Translations under genes and position numbers: made by a program
Notes under the pieces: generated by a model
What the model saw: the letters and a program-made list of their open reading frames with translations, nothing else
Database searches by the model: none
What the model was told of the DNA's origin: nothing
In this document: piece by piece, positions 39,915-52,755 of the stretch
Layout: each line of letters opens with the position of its first letter
How positions within the stretch are numbered: position 1 is the stretch's first letter
Assembly (NCBI GenBank): GCA_019321725.1
Contig: CM033107.1
Location: 26,403,445 to 26,467,444 of the forward strand
Origin: Paulownia fortunei
Taxonomy: Eukaryota > Streptophyta > Magnoliopsida > Lamiales > Paulowniaceae
Direction: 5' to 3'
Length of the DNA stretch: 64,000 nt

Positions 39915-42542
39915 ATGGTTGCAGCAACAGTAACCCACCTTCTCTTCTCCAGCTCCCAATCTATCTCTGGCTTCTCCCCTTTCCAAACACTCGCGTCATG
40001 CACAAAGGGGATAAGTGGCTTCTTCAGGCGGAGGCACATGGCGGCGAGCGAAGGTGAAGTCCGGTGCATGGCGGTGGCGGCAGAGGCAGAGACTAAGAAG
40101 AAGGGTGGTTACGAGATTCAGACACTGAGTAGCTGGCTTTTGAAGCAAGAACAGGCGGGCACTATTGATGCTGAGCTTACTATAGTTATCTCGAGCATTT
40201 CCATGGCTTGCAAGCAGATAGCTTCTTTGGTTCAGAGGGCCAGTATTGCTAACCTCACTGGAGTTCAGGGCGCTGTCAATGTTCAGGGAGAGGATCAGAA
40301 GAAGCTTGATGTTGGTAATCCAATTCTTTCCTTATTCCACTACTGTGTGTGCATTGCTATAAAAGGGAATGCCAGGAATGATTTTTGATTTTTTTACACG
40401 CACTTATATTCATAAAAAAGAGAGATTTAATCTTAATTGATTAATTTTTGGGGGCTCTTGATCATTTCTACCACTTGAACGAAGTGTTTATGCTGATCAC
40501 TCACCAGTTTGAGGTCAATTCAGCACAAAGCTCGTGTTAAAGTATTATTATTTAATTAAAATATTATTAATTATTGCTGGATTTTCTCACATCATCGTCT
40601 TTGACCTCCTTGCAACTTTGAAAATCCCCAAGTTTTATGGTAATGAGTGAAAAAATAAAAAAAATTCTTTCTCAAATTTAAATTGAACAACCTCAGACAC
40701 TTAAGTTAATAGTATTGATTTGAACTAAACCAGGTCGAACATCCAAAGTCGATAAGGAAGATCTGACCAATTTTAGATCAGCTAACCATCTTATCTTAGC
40801 GACTAATCAGTCCATCACCAATAATCATTAAATACTCAGCTCAGAACTTGGGTCATAGAAGCCCATTAGATATGTGGTATTTTCCATACCACATCAAAAG
40901 TAATCGAAACAAAGTAATTATTGGCTTTTTTTATTTTTTGGGTTTTGTTATAGATTATTTGAATGGAGAGAAACCTTCAAATACACGAGCAATTGTTCGT
41001 TGTAATTGTAGTTTAACGGCTGATTTGAGCTACTAGCAGTGGTAGTTGTGCCTCATAATCACCAATTATTCCCCTTGAAAGAGCTTAATTTGTAGGTTGT
41101 CAAGGAATTTAGTGGATGCCATGTAAATCCTTGATGAGCATATGGTGATTCTTATGCAATTGCACTGTGTTCTTAAGGATGTAATGAATCAAGAAATTCG
41201 TGCATTCTGATGGAGAGTAAACTTAAAACATATATAACCCCTAGATATAGGTATTTAAAAGAGTAAAGTTAATGAATCAATAAGAAGGCCCTGATTGATG
41301 AAGGATGGTTGTGAACGCGTTAAACAGGTGTTCTCTAATTGCTTGAGATCAAGTGGAAGGACAGGAATCATAGCATCAGAGGAAGAGGATGTACCTGTAG
41401 CCGTGGAGGAGAGTTATTCCAGCAACTACATTGTCTTATTCGACCCTCTTGACGGATCATCTAACATTGATGCAGCTGTCTCTACCGGCTCCATCTTTGG
41501 GATATACAGTCCAAACGATGGGTGCCTCGCAGACATTGAAGATGATGCCACGGTAAATTTCCAACACTTATCATGTAATTCTAAGTGTCTTGTGATAGGA
41601 ACCTTGTACTCCATACATAGGATTTAATGAAGGAAAGTTAAAAGGAAAAGCAAAATAAAACCAATCCTATTGCAGGTTTTATTTCTAGCATAAGGAGTGC
41701 AGAACTGATGCCGCAAACATAGAATACCAAACTGATTTTTTATCACATATTTGTATGCTAAAATCCTAATTTTGTGGCTTAAGATTGAAGCTGAATATGC
41801 CAAAAATGAAGAATTTAATAAACACTCATGTTTTTCAGCTTGACAATGTGGAACAAAGGTGTGTTGTAAACGTGTGCCAGCCAGGAAATAACCTTCTTGC
41901 AGCAGGGTACTGCATGTACTTAAGCTCTGTGATATTCGTGATTGCCTTAGGCAAAGGTGTATTTGCCTTTACCTTGGATCCCATGTTCGGAGAATTTGTT
42001 CTTACTCAAGAAAACATCCAGATTCCTAAGGCAGGAAAGATTTACGCATTAAATGAAGGGAACTACCAGTTGGGGGACGACAAGTTGAAGAAGTACATTG
42101 ATGACCTTAAGGCTTAAGGACCCTGGCCCTGGCGGAAAGCCTTATTCTACTCGGGAGTTTGGTTGGTGAGTTTCATAGAACTCTGCTGTATGGTGGAATT
42201 TATGGGTATCCGAGGGATAAAAAGAGTAAAAATGGGAAGTTGAGGCTCTTGTATGAGTGTGCACCTATGAGCTTTATAGTGGAACAAGCCGGTGGCAAAG
42301 GGTCTGACGCAGAGAGTTCTTGATATTCAACCAACTGAGGTTGGTATTTTGTGATCATTGCACTGTACCCTGAAATGAAAATGGATTGTTTTTGTTCTTC
42401 TGCAAATTTCACAACAATGTGCTATTGGATTGTGGATTGAATTTTAACCTTTATTGTCTTTCTGTGCAGATACATCAGCGAGTTCCATTGTACATTGCAA
42501 CCGTGGAAGAGGTGGAGAAATTAGAGAAATATTTAGCTTAAA
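39915..42542 (+). pseudogene. Chloroplast fructose-1,6-bisphosphatase, disrupted copy
   Basis: FBPase hydrolyses fructose-1,6-bisphosphate in the Calvin cycle. Exon pieces are 39915-40314 (transit peptide, then IQTLSSWLLKQEQAGTID and QGEDQKKLDV), 41328-41552 ([38 protein letters not shown]), 41839-42339 and 42470-42542 (IHQRVPLYIATVEEVEKLEK, ending YLA). The three Cys of the thioredoxin-regulated loop (PNDGC, RCVVNVC) mark the plastid form. Breaks: a perfect 7-base tandem duplication (CTTAAGG, 42106-42119) gives a TAA at 42115 after IDDLK; about 8 bases, including codons for Tyr-Ile of the expected RYIGSLVG, are lost near 42153; about 5 bases (Gly-His of GSDGHQRV) are lost near 42308. The start of exon 2 (VSNE before VFSNC) is also missing or altered, so the exon 1 join is out of phase with the best donor. 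Trp of QLWDDKLKK is Gly. Substrate-site motifs otherwise survive, so inactivation looks recent. Confidence 0.85.
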
Positions 42543-43475
42543 ATTGAATGCAACTGTGGATAAGGTTACATTTTTTATGAACATATATAATTTATTATCT
42601 GTTGATTAATCTTTCAAAAAGTGAAGAAATCCAGTAAAATTTTGGGAGATCAAAGGGAAACAGTTTTTTCTCATATTCCCAATGGGACTACAATGATCTT
42701 GGTAAATATTTGTCGACTAGCTTCTTGAATGAACTAACTAAGCAGGAGGAAAATGTTATAATCCAACCCCTGGTGGCATTACTGCATTGTGCAGCAAATT
42801 TTCATGGCTAGTTCTACATTTTGTTAACTACCAGTTTATAGGATTCTGATTTCTACCTACTGCAAAGGCCATGGAGAAAGTAAAATCAATGGAGTACACA
42901 CAAGCACTCGACACAACAAACACTCGTGAACTAGATACTAACAGCTGCTAAAGATTCAAATCAGTGTTTTTGTTTTCCAAATTCATCAGCATACTTCAAA
43001 ATTCATTGGAATACCAGATGAAATCAAGAAACTGGAGAAGTATTCAAATCAAAATTAAGCGTAGGATATCTGAATTTTTCATCCAAAACTTGTCTCATGC
43101 TCCATGTGGCACTTGAAGCATCAAGCATGTCTATGTACAAGCTTAAAACAAGATAGTCAAAATACCCATTAAATTATTAATTACTTAAATAAAATGAACA
43201 TTCAGTAAGGTCAGCTGCATAATTGCATTCAGAACTGAACAAAATCCAAAGAAGACTTACACAAGTGGGCATGAACCTTGTATATCTATATACCCCAGTT
43301 AAAACTCAGTATTAGATTGAGAACATGAAGTCTACTAATAATTTGCATTACATAATTCACTGAAAAACAAAAGTTCTGGCAAATCTAAAACTGAAAGAGT
43401 GTCAGATATCATTGGCAGTCCTGGTACTGTGCCTGCTTAAAGAGTCATGTTTAATGTCATCTAGTCAGTCAGTTT
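42543..43475. other. Spacer between convergent FBPase and LisH genes
   Basis: About 930 bases that should hold the 3' UTRs of two convergent genes. No coding region is seen. Confidence 0.5.
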
Positions 43476-46204
43476 CTAGCAGATAAATTCTCCTGATCCA
43501 CAAGAGCTTCGCTGACTTTTAACTGCAAAAAATGCAAAGAATCTACATCAAACAAATTGACACATCGTTGCCATAAATTGAGACACCGACCTAATTGGAA
43601 ATGAAAATTACCAGGACTTAAAATCTTAATACTTTTACTGGCACGCTGCACAGAATCTGGAACTGCTTACATATAATAGTAACAAAAAAAACCAACTTCA
43701 GTGTTTCAAAGGAGAAACATAAAAGACCCCCAAACTGCACAATTTTCAAGTTCTTACCCACTAAATTCATATCCTTCTGTCCAAGCATTCCAGCTGCAGT
43801 TGATGAAAAGTGTGATGTAACGTGTCTAGCACCAATGCCAACATTTCCAGACATATGCAATGATCTGAATGTAGAAACATTACGTTGTGGAGTAAAACTG
43901 ATTGATAGTAAACAGTATTCACAGAGGATACAGAACAAATTACCCTGTATGAGAGGTTGCAGAAGAACCCAGTACTTGCTGTGAAGATAAACCCATTCCT
44001 TGGCCTTCAATATCCAAGTCAACAAGAAACTCTGAAAGGTTGAAGTCCAAACCTAAAGCATCCAGATTTGGAAAATCCATGTCAAGAATATCCCCATTTT
44101 TTTCAGATTCTGATGTAGAGGTACCATCAGGTGTTTGGTTCTCTGGGGTCATTGGCATATCAGAAGCACCAAAATCTAGCCTTCCTTTTACATGATCCTT
44201 CATGTTAGACCTCTTCCAGTTTGTCTTAACTGGTGAACAAGTTGATATGCAGTGGTTTTTCTCTATTGAATAATAAGCCACTCCTATCTGTTTGGTAGGG
44301 CTAACTCGAATCGTCTCTGAAGAGATTATTGTGCAGTTAGTAGACATGATTTGTTGAGGAGTATCCTCTTTGCTGGAAGTAGCAGCAGAACAAATTTCCA
44401 ATGGAGAAATAGAATTGTCAGTTTGAGAAGAAGATGCTCGTGGAGGTGTTTTAGGAACTGAGGAATTAGCCGGAGAGGATGGAAGTTTCTGATTGAACAA
44501 ACACTTGACAACATTAGATCCTTGCAATGGTGACGTATTGGGAACATTATCATGAGGAGATGGCACAGCTGCAGAATTTGTCAAAGATTTGTCTTCGTTC
44601 TTTTTTGTATTGCTTGATTGTGTAACTAAGTTAACTGCAAGAACAAACAAAAACAAATCAGCACCAAAACAAGCCGGCATAAGACAAGCGATACTCTCCC
44701 TGGAAGAATTACCTTTGGATTGTATGCACCTTCCAGATCTCTTAGCCATCACAAGGCCATCTGAGACATCTTTGGATCCTTTCCTTTTTGTAGTTGCATG
44801 ACTTGTAACTGGAGTAGAGGAATTTGTGGGATCTGTTGAAATATTCAAGGGCCTGGACGTAGACATCATAGCTGGACAGTTGTACATAGGATAGTGGCCT
44901 GAAAAACATATATTTGAGGTCACTAGATGAGAAACTGTCAATTTCTGGAATACACAAATTCAAAAAGTCTGAAAATTTCTCAGAAAAAAATGAATTCAAG
45001 TTGATGTTAGAGTTGTGCGACATTTGTGCAAAGAGAATATTACCATCTCCAAGAAATTGAATACTTAGACTATAAAGCTATTGATGAACAACATACTCAG
45101 CAAAGTGGTGATCGGAAACAACTTTTCAAGTATCTATGTGTTTGAATGTAATCTTTCTTTTCTTTTTTTTTTCTTTTTGGTACTGTTGAATGCTTTAATT
45201 ATCAGGCTGGGGATTGACATGGGCATCTCAAGATAAAACCCAAGATCTGTATACATTTCAAAATGCTGTGGAATGGGAAGATACAGTTGGTATGTTGATC
45301 CTATTAATGAAAAGTAGACTACAGACTCATTTAAGAAAATATTCACCATGCTTTGATGCAACTCCACGCAATAGAAATTCATAACACAAGAAAACAGCTT
45401 AATTAGAGGAACTTAGTATAGCGACATCATGGTTAAACTCACTAATAGCAACTCCAAGTAAAGTTCAATCTCATAAATTGTCCGCGAATACTATGCATAT
45501 AAGTTCCAAGAAAAACTGAAAATAAACATCCAAGACATGAAACCATACACCAAAAAAATCAGCTAATAAAAACAAACCCAATTGTTAGAATTAGTAAACC
45601 CAATAATAAAGCAAATTAACAGTTATCAAAATCACAACCAAACAAATAATTGGTACCTGCCGGTGTCATAACAGCAAGCTCAGCCTGAGAAACCATTGCA
45701 CCTGATGCAACAGCAGGCAGTGGCAGCGGCACGGGAGGGGTAACAGCGTTATTTCCGCTGGCATTGTAGACATTCATGACATCCTGCATGCCTCTCAGCA
45801 AATTCTGAACCCGCAACTTCTCCTGCTCCAAACGGCACTGTTCTTGATCCATCCACACTTTCTGCTCCTTCAATGTTATGTACTCGTCCAAAATTGCCCC
45901 CAAACTCAACAAGCTCTTCGGAGCCTAGAGGATAAAATAAATAAACAAACAAACAAACCCATCATAGATCTTCAGCACATAATTCAAAAAGAAAAAAGAA
46001 AAAAAAACTAATTACTTCTTGAACTAGGGATTTGGAGATGAGATGGGATGCTTCGGATCGGAAAGTGGAGCGGGTGTGGGTATAACTGTTGTCGGAAAGG
46101 TAACGGTCGACGATGAATGCAATCTGAACAGGGGTTACTTTTCCTTTGCCTGTGCACTCTGCTTTTCTCGATTTGCTCTGCTTCCCCATTTTTCTTTCTA
46201 TCAT
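43476..46204 (-). CDS. LisH-domain nuclear-type protein of unknown function
   Basis: Exons in order: 46204-46016, 45924-45657, 44898-44713, 44634-43944, 43864-43758, then a small exon ending at 43612 and a last one 43522-43476. The first five join in phase. After MGKQSKSRKAE comes a LisH dimerisation motif (VTPVQIAFIVDRYLSDNSYTHT), then a coiled-coil-like helix (LKEQKVWMDQEQCRLEQEKL) and a long Ser/Thr/Pro-rich, basic middle with KRSGR and TKKNEDK. Near the end an acidic, Leu-rich stretch reads LDMDFPNLDALGLDFNLSEF. Exon 6's left edge is not resolved: the clean donor of exon 5 (43758) does not reach the frame SKSIKILSP in phase, so the tail and stop (43476 or 43469) are tentative. MIERKMGKQ offers two starts (46204 or 46189). 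About 500 residues. The family is plant-wide but I cannot name a function; the make-up suggests a transcription-related scaffold. Confidence 0.75.
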
Positions 46205-49200
46205 TCTTCTCTCTCACTCACTTGGAGAAATTGCAGAAGCAAGATTCAGATTGTGTGAGAGAGAGATGGTGGATGTTGAATAGTGTCAGAGGGAAAAGAA
46301 AAACGAAAGAGGGACTAGAGAACGCGGGAGCATTCAAATTTTTGGAGGTAAGCTTTAGAAATTAGCATTGGGGAGGGGCGCGTGGACTGCCGAGTGCCGA
46401 CTGTTCAACGTACGGAGGAATTATTTTTCGAGGGTTTACATTTTGGGCTTATTGTTGTATTATTTTCCCTCGAAGTCCAACTGCCAAAATGGGTTAAGGC
46501 GGTAAACCGTCCATTAGTTGCTGACCCGATTATATCGATTTGGATCCATTGAAGGACAATAATCCCATGTGAAGTGAAAGAGCAAAATATAACATTGACA
46601 TATGTAATATTGTTTTTATTCATCAGTTTCATATTTATATTTTTAGAATCTTTCAAATTGAAATTTAAAATTAAACAAGATATATAATTAATGAGCAGAT
46701 CAAATATTGTCACGTATGAGATTGAAATGTAAAGCAATTCAAATCATATATTACAAACTAAGTATAAATAAAAATTATATTTAAAAAGTTATACAAAAAA
46801 ATCTACATTCAAACAAGAGATATATTATAAGAGATTTTAAAATTCTCTCAACTAAAATTCATCAAATTAAAAAAAAAAATCATTGTGTTCAAGGCGAATA
46901 TAAAAGCATTCGTTGCAGAGTTCATTAAATTATAGTGTTTAATTTGATAATACAATACTAAACCCTCGAATTAGTATAATTAATTGATAAATCAACTTTG
47001 AAATATATAAATGTGTCAAACTCTATTTGTATTATTTTTTTTGTTTTGTAATCTTTGTAGATACAAAATTTGTACTACTATAAACATAAGAGAAATTTTC
47101 ACTTTATTTATCATTTTTATTTTTGCGTAAAATAATACCATTAAATACAGTATACTTATGTATATAATATGCTTATTAATCATGTGGAGTACATGTTATT
47201 TTGAAAGATGTAATAAAATATATATTTTAACACTCGTCTTATTTTATTAAAAAAAAAAACAAGTATTCAAATATAATAATATAGTTCTATAAATTTTAGA
47301 TTTTAAATAATATAGCTTGATTAACAAAACTATGTTAAAAAATTCTCAAATATCCCCTACATCATATAAGTACATTGAACTTCATTATGCAAATAAATAC
47401 TATTTTTATTCTAAATAAAGGTAATACAATCTGTAATTAAAGAATGATTGTTTTATTTTATATATTTTGAAATAATACATTTTTTTTGAATTAAATTATA
47501 CATATATGTATGTAATAATTATTACTTTAAATGATTACAAACAATCATAGATAAAGTAAAAACAAAAAAAAACAAAAAATATTATTATATGTAAGGGAAT
47601 GTTGATCATTTCTCGTTTAATAAATGATAAAAAATTGAAGTTATGTGTTATTTGTCATTTTTTTTTTTTGAAAATACAAGGAGGGTAATTAACCCTTTTC
47701 ATTTTAAAACTATATGAGAAACTCAAATTTTAAAAGCAATATTGTTTAATGAGAAACTCAAATTTTAAAAAAATATCATAACTAATTTATTTGTTGTATG
47801 GTACGAAATGTACATTATTGTCACGCTATGAAACTCAAAAATTTAGAGTTGAGAAACTTTGAACTAAGTCCGAGTTTAATGCACGAAAATCTTAAGTCGA
47901 AAATTTGTGTCATTTAGATGATAACTGGACAATCAATTAATATCTTTTTTAAAAAATAAAAAAAATAAAAAAATACTAACTTGAACTAAAAAATTAGAAT
48001 TTTCCTATTGTTTGTTCAACTTTATTCGAGTTGCCCTTTTGTCCTTGTGCCATAATCTGGATTTATAACTCTGGCTTTTCAAAGTAGACTGAGACATAGC
48101 AGACATGTGAAGCAATAGTTGAAGTCATTTTGTCACCAAACTATAAATGTAATGGAATTTTCACGAGAAGGGAACTTTTTTTTTTTTTTGCGCATTGTCG
48201 AATCACGAATGCACGAAACGAAAATACATCCCAGCACTTGCCAAACGAGACAAATACCAAAAATAGTTAAAGTTCTTGATCCTAAATGCCATGGCGTTGA
48301 TTGTTTTGGGTGATATTAAAGGTAAAAACATTCCATAAATGTGAACCAATGAGCTACCGCAACAATAGTGATTGAGAGGGGAATTTTTTTTATGTAAATT
48401 CGTTGTTTTTACATTAAACATAAACAATAATATCATATCAATAGTGAGATTCATATCGTACAAATATTAAATTGACATATACTATTATGTCCGTATATAA
48501 TGAAATGCCCTTATTTAAATTGATACAAAATTATATAAGATTAATCGATTATTGTTGTGATAAGATTATAACTTTAAAAATGGTGCAATTAAAATAATAA
48601 AACATTTATCTAATCTTCAAATTTTAATTGTGACTTGCAAACCCATATCTAACTCACAATGGGAACTTTTGACATGTCCAAACTAACAAATTACATATCA
48701 AAGGTACAAAATTGATTTTTTTTTATGTATATAATTTTACTCCTAAAACTAATGTTGAAGGTCATTTCATGGAGTCTAATCCTTTAAGTAACAAAACAAT
48801 ATTTGTGGACTAGATCATTTACTTGTGAAATAAAGTGACTGATTTAACTTGTATAAAGTCATTCGCATTATAATCGTGATTGAGTCTAATGTGATCACAA
48901 TAAATATGCTGGAGTTTTTTAATAATTTAATGTTATGCTGTTAATACTTTCTTTCACTGATTGACCACTGTATTTTGTATTAATTATATTTTAGCCTCCA
49001 AATATTCTTGTAACCCATTTTGATACTCACCCGATATCTCAGGGCGCCCCTACTTGCTGGGCATGCACATGAGCAAGACACCAAAAGTTCGTTAAAATAA
49101 CTCAATGAGCCGTCCTCTTCCAAGCATATTAAGGTCCACACGCCAAGCTGTCACCTCTATTAAAACTTGAAAGTGTGTGTTGTGTGTGTTTTTATTCACA

Positions 49201-50450
49201 CGACACCTACAGACGGCGTGGATTCAAGAATTTTAATTCTAAAAAGCAAAATTCGATTTTTTTTTTTAAGGATACTAAATAAAAAGATATTTTCAACCAA
49301 ACAATTTTTATTTTTTTTTAAGAAAACAAAATATTAAACTTTAGTGAATTCATATATAATGTATATATTTATGTAGATTTGAGGAGAACAACTGCCTCCT
49401 CCCCTCCCTCCGTCCCTCTCTGTGGATGGCCTACACTGTTTCATTAATCAAGAAGACAAAAGGGCACGCCGGTGTTATCTTTTTCATTTGAATCTGGAGG
49501 AAAAGAAGTGTTGGAGATTAGAATAAGCACAATGCACAGCCCGTCACATGTTTGTTTATTGTGAGGGTGAACACCAAGAAGTGCGTGTAATAGCTAGACA
49601 TTGGCCTCCAAGGGTTATTCTCCTTTTTCTGCCCAACACAACTTCAATTATTTAATTAAGTAAAGCTTGCAAGCGATGTTTAAGATAACGACAATAAGAA
49701 TCACCATATATATTTGGTAAAACCCACAAGTCAGAGAATTAAAAGAAAGGAAAAAGAATTAAGTAATGCTCCATTATATATGTAAGAAGCAGTTGTTGAG
49801 TTGTGTAATTTTATATTATAGTTTGTATTTAATATAATATATGTATAAAATATTTTTTTTATATATATAATTAAAATTAATTATATACACATAGCATGTA
49901 TAGATTATATAGATAGCAACACAAAATCATAATAATAGATTTGAATTGATTTTTTTTTATGTGTATATGTAGAATTTATAATTTAAGGATGCATCCCAAT
50001 GTTTTTCTTTATATGCAAAGTTTTTGTATAATTCCTTAGTGAGAAGCACTAGAGAGCAAAATGTGCATGGGTAGAAGACCATTACTGCAAATTTAGAAAA
50101 CAAAAGGGCTATAATCCTAAAGAATCTCATACTATTATATTCCCTCAGTTGGCCACCACTGATGGGGAATGTAAATCAGACTGTGTAGCAGAAACAAGTA
50201 ATACGTATTTAATTTTCACAACCTCCAAGCCCAAGTAGTGCTCAACCCACCCCTACCACACCCCCTACCATGCCTTACCCATTTCCCCAAGCTTTTTCAC
50301 AGCTTCTATCACCGCTCTCGAACCCTAGAAACAACTCATTAAAAGAATTGTATTTATAATTTACTACATGGGTTCTTCCAAGAAACCCTTGTAAATCCAG
50401 AACAAAAGACAAAAGAAGCACAAATTCTTGCTCGAAAACTTATATCAAAT
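46205..50450. other. LisH promoter and intergenic desert
   Basis: The first ~200 bases hold the LisH 5' UTR and promoter. The remaining ~4 kb is AT-rich with T and A runs and no supported gene. The lectin promoter should lie in the last few hundred bases. Confidence 0.5.
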
Positions 50451-51506
50451 ATGGCTTCTTCTTCCAGGTGCTTATTGGCCTGCTTTTTACTGAATCTTTA
50501 CTTGCAAGGTATGGCTGGAGACCCAAACTTGGCCTTTTTCTTCAAGAATTTTGGTAAAGATTCAAACTTTGAGTCACAGCTTGCTCTATATGGTGACGCT
50601 GTGGTTGCTAATGATAGCATGTCAGTTCAAATTGCTGGTTCAGGGGTTTCTAGAGCTGGGAGGATCATTTACAAGAAACCCATTAATCTTATTGAGGTAA
50701 ACTCAGGAAATATGGCGTCTTTCTCAAATTATTTTGTGTTTTCTATGTCTAGAGAAAATGGGGATGGCTTGGCTTTTATTATGCTCCCTTTTGGCTTCCC
50801 TTTGAATGTTTTTGATGGTGGCTCAATGGGAATGTTGGGGGAGAGAAAAATGAATTTTTTAGCTGTTGAATTTGATACTTTTAGGGATGAGAAATATGGT
50901 GATGTTAATGGGAACCATGTTGGGGTTGATGTTGATAGTCTTGTGTCTGTCAAAGTGAGCAATGTTTCATCAATCAATTTGAAGCTAAATAGTGGAGAAA
51001 AGTTGCAAGCATGGATTGATTACGAAGCAAGTAGCAAAAGATTCGAGGTGAGGTTGAATAAGTTGGGTGACAATAGGCCAGTCGATCCATTGCTTTCTTA
51101 CCCTATTGATTTGTCAATAATGTGGAAAGACAAGGCTGTTACTGTGGGATTGAGTTCATCAAGTGGAAATTCGTCTCAGAAATGTAACGTGTATTCATGG
51201 AGTTTTAGGCCGAGAACTGTGCCACATTGGATGCATTCAAAACCCATGGATCCAGAGGATTTCGTGGGGAAGGGAGAAGAGCTGAAAGTTCCTAAAAGAA
51301 GTGATTGTGCTTTGAGAATAGTTGCTGCATTAATTTTTGGCACTGGATGTGGAGCACTGGGGGCCTTCTTTGTGTTGTTTGTGTGGACTATCTTTGGCAA
51401 TAGGCGTCCTGTCGTGCCGGAGGAATTTGCTGAGCAACCCAAGGAATTCGAGTACAACAAGTTCAATGTTTGTGTTGGAAAAACCATCGAAGATGGTAAG
51501 AAGTAG
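50451..51506 (+). CDS. L-type (legume) lectin-domain membrane protein lacking a kinase
   Basis: A single exon of 351 residues. The first ~23 residues form a signal peptide (LLACFLLNLYLQG). The legume-lectin beta-sandwich runs from about 27 to 255: NLAFFFKNFG, ENGDGLAFIMLP with the loop-A Asp, and FLAVEFDTFRDEKYGD followed by VNGNHVGVDVDSL, which keeps the Glu, Asp, Asn and His metal-site positions. A transmembrane helix at about 290-315 (IVAALIFGTGCGALGAFFVL onward) is followed by only ~35 cytoplasmic residues ending in EDGKK. It is therefore shaped like the extracellular half of an L-type lectin receptor kinase, closest by eye to the LecRK-VIII group, but has no kinase. A similar kinase-free gene is known, from memory, as At3g54080 in Arabidopsis, next to FLN1, so the missing kinase is probably ancestral rather than a truncation. 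The ligand is unknown. Confidence 0.88.
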   Translation: MASSSRCLLACFLLNLYLQGMAGDPNLAFFFKNFGKDSNFESQLALYGDAVVANDSMSVQIAGSGVSRAGRIIYKKPINLIEVNSGNMASFSNYFVFSMSRENGDGLAFIMLPFGFPLNVFDGGSMGMLGERKMNFLAVEFDTFRDEKYGDVNGNHVGVDVDSLVSVKVSNVSSINLKLNSGEKLQAWIDYEASSKRFEVRLNKLGDNRPVDPLLSYPIDLSIMWKDKAVTVGLSSSSGNSSQKCNVYSWSFRPRTVPHWMHSKPMDPEDFVGKGEELKVPKRSDCALRIVAALIFGTGCGALGAFFVLFVWTIFGNRRPVVPEEFAEQPKEFEYNKFNVCVGKTIEDGKK

Positions 51507-52755
51507 GTGTTTGACTTGCAGATTAGACAGTGGGTAATCTTTTGTCTGTAAATCCCCTCCATTTTTTGTACTTGGATGTTCTGCTTTACTTTTAGTGTGG
51601 TGCTGTAATTTAATGATCAGTCATTCAAATGTAGCTTTGCCATATATATTCCTATGTTGTGATCATTAAAATACAGCTTCAGCTTGGTATTTGGGAAGAT
51701 ATACCCTACGACTATGAAATGGTATGGTATCATCAAGTTATTTCTACAACTATTATGCATGTCTTACATTTCTTATTTGGACATCTTCTTTTGTATATCC
51801 CCTGACAATCTTTTGTTGCACATTAGCACAACAGGCTACAATTAGTTCGCGATTGGTTTGTCTGCTGAGTTTTGCAGAATCCTATTGGTTTTCCCTTTAT
51901 CATGTTATGTTTCCTAATTTTTTTTGTATTTATACTGTATTTACTTACTAAAATCTTGGACAGTTGCTGCATTTATCTTTAAAGTTTAAACTTCAAAGCC
52001 TTTATAGTACATTTTACTTCTCGTGTTGTTACTAATGGAAACTGTTTATATGGGAACTAGGAGGACTTGTGTCTGGAAGGAATATAGTTACCACTTTCCC
52101 TTGATGAGAACTTGAACATTCAGAACTGGAAACTTTTATCTAGCGATTCTTTTTGATGCTTTGATTTGATGTTTTTGTCCATGAGCATGCGGGTGAAAAA
52201 TAGAAGCATGCCAAAGGGTCCTCAATGGATTTATAAACACTCTTTACAATCCACTACTCATTACTCATCACATAACATCAATGTGCAACATAATTACAGT
52301 ATGTCAGTTGCATCATCAGCTCTGGCCAATCATAATTACAAAGAAATTACTAGTTTAGTTTTTTTTTTCATACAATATCTCTATTTGTGCCATCATAACA
52401 TTGTATAGCCTTAAAACTTGGTTCACATGCATAGAATTTTGTAACCAATTGGTTCATCATCATTCCAAAATTTCATTTAGGCACTAGTTGTGCAAGTAGA
52501 AGAAAATCGTTCATTAAAAAACCCAAAGATGTGGACTAATGCAAACTGAGTTGGGTTCACCTAAATGCGTTGGAGGCCCAAGATATGGACTCTTTATCCA
52601 AACAAGAAATCATCTTATCCAAATTGCTCGGCCCAAATTGTACCGGGTCAAGTATATTTAACCGAACCCCTAAAAAACTAAAATCGCACACTTTTTGTTC
52701 TTATAAGAACAAATGGAAACAGAAAAGGTTAAACCATTAAACCCTGACTGGGAAA
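51507..52755. other. Spacer between lectin gene and FLN1
   Basis: The left part is lectin 3' UTR. The right part should hold the FLN1 promoter and leader. No other gene is seen. Confidence 0.5.

Noticed and set aside
50451..51506. Lectin gene as a truncated pseudogene of a receptor kinase
   Set aside because: The frame is open from signal peptide through the membrane helix to a natural stop, and kinase-free relatives are known in the same genomic context.
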